In this document: piece after piece, positions 9,094 through 16,600 of the stretch
Numbering within the stretch: position 1 is the stretch's first letter
Layout of the letters: every line of letters starts with the position of its first letter
Assembly (NCBI RefSeq): GCF_007954265.1
Contig: NZ_VOLS01000012.1
Span: forward strand, 26,086 to 90,085
Length of the DNA stretch: 64,000 bases
From: Colwellia sp. C1TZA3
GTDB lineage: Bacteria > Pseudomonadota > Gammaproteobacteria > Enterobacterales > Alteromonadaceae
Direction: 5' to 3'
Notes under the pieces: generated by a model
Told to the model about the DNA's origin: nothing
Database searches by the model: none
Seen by the model: only the letters and a program-made list of their open reading frames with translations
Made by a program: the position numbers and the translations under genes

Positions 9094-10401
9094 ATGACAA
9101 AATCAAAATTAATAACCGGCAGTGGAGAGCGCATAGCTATAGTTGCCGGCTTACGTACCCCGTTTGCAAAACAAGCAACTGCTTTTCATGGTGTTCCTGC
9201 CGTCGACTTAGGCAAAATTGTTGTCAATGAATTACTACAAAAGCATGACGTTGACCCAAAAATTATCGACCAGTTAGTGTTTGGGCAAGTGGTGCAAATG
9301 CCAGAAGCGCCAAATATTGCCCGTGAAATTGTCTTAGGTACTGGGATGAATGTTCATACGGATGCTTATAGTGTATCTCGTGCCTGTGCGACTAGTTTTC
9401 AATCAACGGTGAATGTTGCCGAGTCTATTATGGCCGGTTTTGTTGATGTTGGTATTGCGGGCGGTGCTGACTCATCGTCTGTTGCGCCAATCGGTGTCTC
9501 GAAGAAATTTGCTCGTACCTTATTAGATTTAAGTAAAGCCCGCTCATTTGGCGCAAAAATGGCGCTTATTCGTCAGCTTAATTTTAAAGATATATTACCG
9601 GTACCTCCGGCTGTAGCCGAATACTCTTCTGGTTTGTCAATGGGACATACCGCAGAACAAATGGCAAAAACCCATGGTATTACCCGTGAAGCACAAGATG
9701 CATTAGCGCATCGTTCACATACCTTAGCCACGAAAAGCTGGCAGGAAGGTAAGTTAGCCGGTGAGGTGATGACCGCCCATAGCGAACCCTATAAGTCATT
9801 TATCGAGAGAGATAACTGTATTCGTGAAAACTCAGAGTTAGCCAGTTATGCAAAATTACGCCCGGTTTTTGATCGCAAACACGGGACGGTAACGGCAGCG
9901 ACAAGTACGCCGCTAACTGACGGTGCTTCAGCTATTTTAATGATGCGTGAAGGCCGAGCTAAAGAACTAGGTTATAAACCCTTAGGTTACATTCGCAGTT
10001 ACGGCTTTGCCGCGATTGATGTTTGGGAAGATATGCTAATGGGGCCAAGCTATGCCTCGCCAATTGCCTTACAGCGTGCTGGGATGAATTTAGCTGATTT
10101 AGATCTAATCGAAATGCATGAAGCTTTTGCGGCACAGGCTCTGGCCAACGTGAAAATGTTTGCCAGTAACAAGTTTGCACAGACGCATTTAGGGCGCGAT
10201 AAAGCGATTGGTGAAATTGATATGGACAAGTTTAATGTCATGGGCGGTTCGTTAGCTTATGGTCACCCGTTTGCCGCAACAGGCACTCGATTAATTGTAC
10301 AAACATTAAATGAATTAAACCGTCGTGGCGGCGGTGTTGGCTTAACCACGGCTTGTGCAGCTGGTGGTTTAGGCGCGGCTATGATTGTGGAGACAGATTA
10401 A
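9094..10401 (+). CDS. fadI: Acetyl-CoA acyltransferase (3-ketoacyl-CoA thiolase) FadI
   Basis: 435 residues from the ATG at 9094, nearly the length of E. coli FadI (436). An in-frame ATG four codons earlier (9082) has no better ribosome site and would lengthen the family N-terminus. [20 protein letters not shown] matches the FadI start region closely. The nucleophile Cys is in SRACATSFQ, His in EMHEAFAAQ and the second Cys in [10 protein letters not shown]. The enzyme is the beta subunit that thiolytically cleaves 3-ketoacyl-CoA to acetyl-CoA and a shortened acyl-CoA in the last step of beta-oxidation. FadI differs from FadA by pairing with FadJ. The stop overlaps the fadJ start (TAATG), so the subunits are coupled. 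A FadR-like palindrome precedes it. Confidence 0.95.
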   Translation: MTKSKLITGSGERIAIVAGLRTPFAKQATAFHGVPAVDLGKIVVNELLQKHDVDPKIIDQLVFGQVVQMPEAPNIAREIVLGTGMNVHTDAYSVSRACATSFQSTVNVAESIMAGFVDVGIAGGADSSSVAPIGVSKKFARTLLDLSKARSFGAKMALIRQLNFKDILPVPPAVAEYSSGLSMGHTAEQMAKTHGITREAQDALAHRSHTLATKSWQEGKLAGEVMTAHSEPYKSFIERDNCIRENSELASYAKLRPVFDRKHGTVTAATSTPLTDGASAILMMREGRAKELGYKPLGYIRSYGFAAIDVWEDMLMGPSYASPIALQRAGMNLADLDLIEMHEAFAAQALANVKMFASNKFAQTHLGRDKAIGEIDMDKFNVMGGSLAYGHPFAATGTRLIVQTLNELNRRGGGVGLTTACAAGGLGAAMIVETD

Positions 10402-12554
10402 TGACTGATGTAATAAATAGTGAACAAGCAGAAAATAATAAAACCTTTAGTTTAGCTCGCCAAGAAAGTGGTATAGCGCATTTGATCATGGACGTTAAAG
10501 GCGATTCCATGAACACATTAAAAGCTGAATTTTCTGATGAAATCGCGGAAATACTAAAAGAGATACGTGAAGATAAGTCCATTATTGGTTTAGTATTAGC
10601 CAGTGGTAAAGCCGATTCTTTTGTTGCTGGCGCCGATGTGCATATGTTGGCGAACTGTACTTCTGCTGCACAAGCAACTGCTTTGTCACGTCAAGGGCAA
10701 ATGATTTTTGATCAACTGGAAAATTTAACTATTCCTGTTGTGGCTGCAGTGCATGGCGCTTGTTTAGGCGGCGGATTAGAGCTCGCGATGGCGTGTCATG
10801 CCATTGTTTGTAGTGACAGCCCTAAAACAGCACTAGGCTTACCTGAAGTGCAATTAGGTCTATTGCCAGGTAGTGGTGGCACACAACGATTGCCAAAACG
10901 TGTTGGTATTCAAAAGTCATTAGATATGATGTTAACCGGTAAGCAGTTACGCGCTAAGCAAGCATTAAAAGCCGGCTTGGTAAATGATGTAGTGCCGCAG
11001 AGTATTTTACTGAAAACCGCAGAGCAGTTGGCGCTCTCTGGCAAGGTAAAAGCTAAAGCTCGCCAATTATCAATGATGGATAAGTTGCTTGAAGGTAACG
11101 GTGTAGGGAGAAACATTTTATTCTCTAAAGCGACAAAAATGGTATTAGGCCAAACTAAAGGTAATTATCCTGCGCCTTTAAAAATAATTGACTGTATTCG
11201 AGCCGGTGTTGAGCAAGCGCCTTCAAAAGGTTATCAAGTGGAAGCTGACCATTTTGGTCAATTAGTGATGAGTGATGTTTCAGTTCAGCTTAGACAACTA
11301 TTTTTTGCTACCACAGAGATGAAAAAAGAGCAGGGCGTTGAAGGTGTGGTGCCTAAAAAAATAACGAATACCGCAGTGCTTGGTGGCGGCTTAATGGGTG
11401 GTGGTATCGCTTTTGTTACCGCGACAAAAGCTAAATTACCTGTGCGCATCAAAGATATTTCAAATCAAGGCATCAGCCACGCCTTAAAATATGGTTATGA
11501 TTTATTAAACAGAAAAGTTAAACGCCGTTTTATGCGTCATAGCGAAATGCAAAGTCAATTAGCGCTGATAACCGGTACCACAGAATATACTGGCTTTGGT
11601 AATGTTGATATGGTTGTTGAAGCGGTGTTTGAAGATTTAACCTTAAAACAAAGTATGGTGGCAGATATTGAAAGTCATTGTAAAGACAATACTATTTTTG
11701 CCAGTAACACCTCAAGCTTGCCGATAGGTCAAATCGCAGAGCATGCTTTACGACCTGAAAATGTTATTGGCCTGCATTACTTTTCGCCGGTTGACAAAAT
11801 GCCGTTAGTGGAAATTATTGCCCATGCTAAAACCTCTGATCAAACGATCTCAACCACAGTCGCATTTGCTAAGCAGCAAGGTAAAACACCGATTGTTGTT
11901 AAAGATAAAGCGGGCTTCTATGTTAACCGTATTTTAGCGCCTTATTTGAATGAAGCCGCGACGTTACTACTTGAAGGTTGCTCTATTAAAGCACTTGATA
12001 AGGCCATGGTTAAATTTGGTTTTCCCGTTGGACCCATGCAACTATTAGATGAAGTTGGTCTCGATGTTGGTGCTAAAATTGGTCCAATCCTACAAGCAGA
12101 ATTAGGTGACAGATTTACTCCACCAGCGGCATTTTCTAAATTAATTGATGATGGCCGTTTAGGCAAAAAAACCAAAAAAGGCTTTTATCAATATAATACT
12201 AAAAGTAAGAAGAAATTAGTCGATGAAAGTGTCTATACATTGCTCGGACTAAAGGTTAGTAATACCAAGGTGACTGACGCGCAAGCTGAACGCTGTGTTT
12301 ATATGATGCTTAATGAAGCAGCCCGTTGTTTAGATGAAGACATTATTCGCAATGCTCGTGACGGCGATATTGGCGCCATTTTTGGTATAGGTTTCCCGCC
12401 TTTCCTTGGTGGCCCCTTTAAATATATGGATAAAATTGGTGCGGTAACCTTAGTGAGTAAATTAAACCAATGGCAAGCCGAATTTGGTGAGCGATTTACC
12501 CCCTGTGATACCTTAGTGAAAATGGCAGAGCAAGGTGAGAGCTTTTATAAATAA
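10401..12554 (+). CDS. fadJ: Fatty acid oxidation complex alpha subunit FadJ (enoyl-CoA hydratase / 3-hydroxyacyl-CoA dehydrogenase)
   Basis: 717 residues from the ATG at 10401, which shares its A with the fadI stop. The open frame continues upstream into fadI, but those residues are not FadJ-like. The N-terminal crotonase half shows HGACLGGGLELAMACH and GLPEVQLGLLPGSGGTQRLP. The central NAD-binding half starts with AVLGGGLMGGGIAFV (about residue 330), and the dehydrogenase region contains SNTSSLPI and GLHYFSPVDKMPLVE. It hydrates trans-2-enoyl-CoA and oxidises the L-3-hydroxyacyl-CoA with NAD+, in complex with FadI. SMNTLKAEF near the start is typical of FadJ. A terminator follows at 12615. 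Confidence 0.95.
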   Translation: MTDVINSEQAENNKTFSLARQESGIAHLIMDVKGDSMNTLKAEFSDEIAEILKEIREDKSIIGLVLASGKADSFVAGADVHMLANCTSAAQATALSRQGQMIFDQLENLTIPVVAAVHGACLGGGLELAMACHAIVCSDSPKTALGLPEVQLGLLPGSGGTQRLPKRVGIQKSLDMMLTGKQLRAKQALKAGLVNDVVPQSILLKTAEQLALSGKVKAKARQLSMMDKLLEGNGVGRNILFSKATKMVLGQTKGNYPAPLKIIDCIRAGVEQAPSKGYQVEADHFGQLVMSDVSVQLRQLFFATTEMKKEQGVEGVVPKKITNTAVLGGGLMGGGIAFVTATKAKLPVRIKDISNQGISHALKYGYDLLNRKVKRRFMRHSEMQSQLALITGTTEYTGFGNVDMVVEAVFEDLTLKQSMVADIESHCKDNTIFASNTSSLPIGQIAEHALRPENVIGLHYFSPVDKMPLVEIIAHAKTSDQTISTTVAFAKQQGKTPIVVKDKAGFYVNRILAPYLNEAATLLLEGCSIKALDKAMVKFGFPVGPMQLLDEVGLDVGAKIGPILQAELGDRFTPPAAFSKLIDDGRLGKKTKKGFYQYNTKSKKKLVDESVYTLLGLKVSNTKVTDAQAERCVYMMLNEAARCLDEDIIRNARDGDIGAIFGIGFPPFLGGPFKYMDKIGAVTLVSKLNQWQAEFGERFTPCDTLVKMAEQGESFYK

Positions 12555-12614
12555 CGTTAATGCCAGCGCTAACGGTATTTATTTTCCGTGATGGTGGTAA
12601 TAGTTGATGAACTA

Positions 12615-12640
12615 AGGGGCAATTTATTGCCTCTTTTTTT
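12615..12640 (+). terminator. Rho-independent terminator after fadIJ
   Basis: Stem AGGGGCAAT / ATTGCCTCT (one G-U pair) with a two-base loop, followed by a run of T, 61 nt after the fadJ stop. Confidence 0.75.
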
Positions 12641-12742
12641 ATTGGTTTTTTAGGCATAGGTGTCTATTAATTTGAGATAATAAAGAGGACAAGTGAAGAC
12701 AATTTTTTGAATAATTACTCTAAACTTGCTAAAATATGTGTG

Positions 12743-12772
12743 TTGATTGGTTTTTTATTTTATAAGTATAAT
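12743..12772 (+). promoter_or_regulatory. Sigma-70 promoter of the small membrane protein gene
   Basis: TTGATT at 12743-12748 and a perfect TATAAT at 12767-12772 are 18 bp apart. The expected transcript start is near 12779, giving a leader of only about 14 nt before the ATG at 12793. Confidence 0.6.
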
Positions 12773-12792
12773 ACTTTTGAAGTGAGTAGAGC

Positions 12793-12996
12793 ATGATTTT
12801 GTTATTCAGCGGTGCATTAAGTGTTGTTTTTTCGTTATTTTTTTATTGTCAGGCAATCAGTGGTGGTTTAGGCATAAAGCGGTGGGCAATAGCGGGTTTA
12901 ATTTTTGGTCCGTTTGTTTGGCCAATGTTTTGTATGAAAAAACGTTTAAGGATATATCAACGTTTTGGTTTTGATTGTTTGTTGTTTTCAGCATAA
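12793..12996 (+). CDS. Small membrane protein of unknown function
   Basis: 67 residues. The first 20 are strongly hydrophobic (LLFSGALSVVFSLFFYCQAI). A second hydrophobic stretch (about 30-47) contains GLIFGPFVWPMF, and the C-terminal part is basic (KKRLRIYQRF). This suggests two membrane helices in a hairpin with a cytoplasmic positive tail. No known domain is recognised. A well-formed promoter lies just upstream and the gene stands alone between the fadJ terminator and the minus-strand peptide pair. Ribosome site is weak (GAGTAGAG before the ATG). The promoter and balanced composition favour a real gene. Confidence 0.6.
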   Translation: MILLFSGALSVVFSLFFYCQAISGGLGIKRWAIAGLIFGPFVWPMFCMKKRLRIYQRFGFDCLLFSA

Positions 12997-13110
12997 TAAG
13001 AAAAATATAGCCTGTTTTTATAACAGTAATTTTTAATTTATAAAGACGCTAACTTCCTTGTAGCGTAGTGTCCAATGAGCTTTATAAACATCAACAGGCT
13101 TTATAAGACC

Positions 13111-13215
13111 TTAATTCCACCAAGTACTTGCAGGCATTTCTTTTATTTCAATGTTTGCAGCAATAGTGTTTTCAGTTTTACGAAAAATAAACAAAGATTT
13201 AATTAAATTAATCAT
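13111..13215 (-). CDS. 34-residue peptide, unknown function, second gene of a small-ORF pair
   Basis: Too short for usual gene calling. It starts at the ATG at 13215, preceded by a near-ideal Shine-Dalgarno TAGGAGG with five bases between, and that sequence overlaps the stop codon of the upstream ORF (TAG at 13224-13226). The peptide begins MINLIKSLFIFRK, continues with TENTIAANIEIKEM and ends PASTWWN: a hydrophobic basic N-terminus, an acidic middle and a Trp-Trp-Asn end. I do not recognise the family. The strong, correctly spaced ribosome site and the coupling to the neighbour are the evidence that it is translated. A signalling peptide, toxin or modified-peptide precursor are all possible; none is shown. 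Confidence 0.5.
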   Translation of the reverse strand: MINLIKSLFIFRKTENTIAANIEIKEMPASTWWN

Positions 13216-13223
13216 AAAGCCTC

Positions 13224-13478
13224 CTAGATGCTGACTTCGTTATGGTTAGTGTCATCTATACGAACTTGGTCACGGCGAGTGCCAATACGAACTTGGTCAC
13301 GGCGAGTGCCAATACGAACTTGGTCACGGCGAGTGCCAATACGAACTTGGTCACGGCGAGTGCCAATACGAACTTGGTCACGGCGAGTGCCAACTTCTTC
13401 TATTATAAAAGCTTCATTGTTTACATCTGCTGTTGGATTTATTGACATTGCAAAAGAAAAAATTAAAGAGTTAAGCAT
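13224..13478 (-). CDS. 84-residue protein with five perfect 9-residue repeats (GTRRDQVRI)
   Basis: The start is the ATG at 13478, with AAGGAA six bases upstream. The N-terminus MLNSLIFSFAMSI is hydrophobic and is followed by NPTADVNNEAFIIEEV. GTRRDQVRI then occurs five times in a row without any change (about residues 30-74), and the tail is DDTNHNEVSI. The repeat part is highly charged (Arg-Arg-Asp). It is encoded by five identical 27-bp DNA units, so expansion is recent or kept uniform. The opposite strand is open in two frames because of the repeat, but it lacks comparable ribosome sites. The stop overlaps the Shine-Dalgarno of the 34-residue ORF. I do not recognise the family. Confidence 0.5.
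   Translation of the reverse strand: MLNSLIFSFAMSINPTADVNNEAFIIEEVGTRRDQVRIGTRRDQVRIGTRRDQVRIGTRRDQVRIGTRRDQVRIDDTNHNEVSI
13258..13392. repeat. Five tandem copies of a 27-bp unit
   Basis: Units start at 13258, 13285, 13312, 13339 and 13366 and appear identical. Each contains ATACGAAC followed by TTGGTCACGGCGAGTGCCA. Within a unit TTGG(T)CAC and GTGCCAA can pair around GGCGA with one bulged base. The length is a multiple of three, so copy changes keep the minus-strand reading frame. Confidence 0.95.
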
Positions 13479-13531
13479 GGTATTCCTTATTGTTATTAAA
13501 TTAAGTTAAATTCAATAAGAGTAAAGCGAAG

Positions 13532-13578
13532 ATCGTGCCAACAATATAAGCCTTAATTTACAAGGCTATTAGCACGAT
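13532..13578. other. Nested inverted repeat between the sensor gene and the small-ORF pair
   Basis: Outer arms ATCGTGC (13532-13538) and GCACGAT (13572-13578) enclose inner arms AGCCTT (13549-13554) and AAGGCT (13562-13567). On the minus strand it follows the sensor stop by about 40 nt and precedes the 84-residue ORF by about 55 nt. No clear T-run follows on the minus strand, so it could be a weak terminator, a leader structure or a protein site. Confidence 0.5.
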
Positions 13579-13619
13579 TTTCACAGTAGATTTACATCGC
13601 CAAAAAATTGACGATTCGT

Positions 13620-16600
13620 TTAAAGAGCATTTTTCCCAAATGCAGTGGATTTATTGGTAATTTGAAAAGAGAGCAAATATTTTTGGAAGTCACCTTTAGG
13701 TAGCGGTTTACTATAAAGATAGCCTTGTAACTGCTCGCAACGCAAACCAGATAAAAAGCTCAGTTGTTGATTGGTTTCAACGCCTTCTGCAACCACTTGC
13801 ATGTCTAGGTTATGTGCGATGGTCACTATAGTTGCCACCATGTTTCGTCCTTGCTCTGAAGTTTCAATATCATCAACAAAGGCTTTGTCTATTTTCAGCG
13901 TATTTAAGGGGAATTTTTTTAAATAGGCGAGTGAAGAATAACCAGTACCAAAATCGTCTAGCGATAAATGGATGCCCATTGCACGAATTTGCAACATAAT
14001 GTCAATCGCTTTTTGTGGCGAATCCATCACTGTGCCTTCAGTTATTTCTAGCTCAAGATATTTTGCTGGTAAGCCACTTTCTTTTAAGGTATCAGCAATC
14101 ATTGCCACCAAGTTGGGTTGGGTAAACTGCACCGCAGAGAGGTTAACCGCGACACGGCCGTCAAAAAGTCCGGCGTCGACCCACTTTTTAGTGGCAAAGC
14201 ATGCCTTGCGCAAAACTATCTCACCGATATCTATAATTTGCCCTGTTTCTTCTGAGACAGGGATAAAAACGACTGGGCTTATTATGCCTTTATTCGGTGT
14301 TTCAAAACGAACTAAGGCTTCCATACCGGATATTTTTCCTGTTGCGATCTCAATTTTTGGCTGATAAAAAACCGAAAATAAATCTTCCTTTAAACCATGT
14401 CGAATTAAACTTTCTATTTGCAGGCGTTTAACTGCAGTTTTATTCATTGAATCACTGAAGAATTGGTATTTATTACCGCCAGTGTTTTTCGCATGGTACA
14501 TGGCTGTATCGGCATTTTTAAGAAGCTCTTGTGGGCTTGCGCCATCTTCAGGATAAATTACGATGCCAATACTACTATAAAGCACAATTTCTTGGCTTTT
14601 AAGCCGAAGCGGTAGTGCAATAGCTTTTAAAACTTCTTTGGCGATATGGGTGATGGTATGAAGATCATTGGTGTTCTCAACAATTAAACTAAATTCATCA
14701 CCACCTAAACGATAAACCGTATCTTGACTCCGTCCTAAAATTTTAATGCGTTCGGCAACTTTACATAGCAAAACATCGCCAACTTCGTGTCCTAATGAGT
14801 CATTAACTTTTTTAAAGTTATCTAAATCAAAGACCAGTAAGGCATGTGGGATTTTACGGTTAACTAATTTTTGCTGATTAGCTTGAAAATAAGCGCGATT
14901 TGGTAGCCCAGTTAGGGTGTCGGTATTGGCAAGTTTTCTTAACTCTGCTTCTGTTTGTTTGCGCTTGGTGATATCAGAAAAAACGCCAACAAAGTGCGAT
15001 ACATTGCCACTTTCGTCACGAATTATATCGATATTAAAGTCAGTTGAATAAATTTCGCCATTGTCACGTTTACTTTGGATTTCACCGTGCCAACTACCCT
15101 TGGTCATTAAATGTTGTTTAACATTTTGATTAAAGCTATCAGGGTATTGTTCAAACTTAAGTAAGGTGCCCTGCATTTGTAACTTATTTTTACCCGTAAT
15201 ATGTTGAAATGCTTTATTGATATCGACCACGGTAAATTGACGGTCATAAATAACAATGGCGTCTGAAATATTCTCGATACATTTGGCAAAAAGCTTTAAA
15301 CGTTCATCAGCTCGCTTAATATGGCTAATATCTTTTAAGGTCCCTGTCATTCGGCTGGGTTTATTTTTCTCATCCCGTTCAACAACTTTTCCACGATCGA
15401 GCACCCAAATCCATTTTTCGTCTTTATCTTTAACACGATAGGTAGCTTCAAAGTGTTCGCTATTATTTTCCATATGCTGGTTTAAAGCCTCCCGTACCCG
15501 CGGGATATCGTCTTGGTGAATATTCGTTTGATCTGCACCAATATTACGTTTGCCATCTTGCGGGAATTCTAAAATGCCCCAAATATTTGAACGAAATATC
15601 TTTCCGCTCTTAATGTTCCAATCCCACATTTCATCACCGCTGCCCCAAAGGGATAACTTAAGGCGCTCTTCACTTAATTTTATTTGTAGGTGATAAAGAC
15701 GCTTATGACGAATCTGTTGCAAAATATAGGCGAAGATTAATAGCATAATAAGACTATAGAAAAATAGGGCGCTAGGTGATAACCACCATGGCGGCATAAT
15801 AGTGATTTTTAGTGTTTTTATTGCACTTTTTTGGTTGTTTTGTAAATCATATGCCTGTACTTCAAAGGTATAGTCTCCTGAGTTTAAATTAGTGTATGTA
15901 GCTCGTAAGTTGTTTTTACCAGCATCAATCCAGTTTTCCTCTAAACCTATAAGACGATATCTATAATTTAAATGGCTTGGCATTTTGACGTTAGCGGAAA
16001 CAAATTCAAGGCTAAATTGTGACTGTTTGTGTACTAAAGTGAGTAGTTTTAATTTGTTAGGGGAGCTATTTAAACTAAAATCATTACTATTATTTAAAAT
16101 AGGTATATCTTTATTTGCAATCAAAATATTGGTGATAACAGGGGATGGTAAATTTTGAGATATTTGTAATATTTCTCTTGGTAAAAATGAAAGAAAGCCG
16201 TTCATGCCACCAAAATATATTATTTCTTCTTCTTCAGCTATTAATGCACTATCACTGATGAACTCATTATCGTGTAACTGTAAGTCTTGGTTAAATGAAT
16301 TGACTGTTTTTAATCTTGGGTTTATTGCATTTATGCCTTTGTTTGTTGAAACCCATGCATTTTCAAAGTTATCTATGATTATATTAGCGATAAAATTATT
16401 TGATAACCCAGTTAATTCGTTAATGGTTATATTTTTTTTACTTGATTTATTAATTAACGTTATCCCTTCGCCTCTAGAACCTAACCAAATCCAACTTTTT
16501 GATGTTGAAATATTCGTATAATTATTCAAATTTTCATTTTTTTGATATGTTGGAATAATAGTCTTGAATGTACTAGTGGTCGTATCAAACTTTAAAATTT

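Noticed and set aside
13258..13392. CRISPR array
   Set aside because: The units are directly adjacent without spacers and no cas genes are present.
13228..13509. Plus-strand frames across the 27-bp repeats (RTWSRRVPI and TNLVTASAN repeats)
   Set aside because: Open only because a 27-bp repeat without stops stays open in several frames. Ribosome sites are much weaker than on the minus strand. Not fully excluded.
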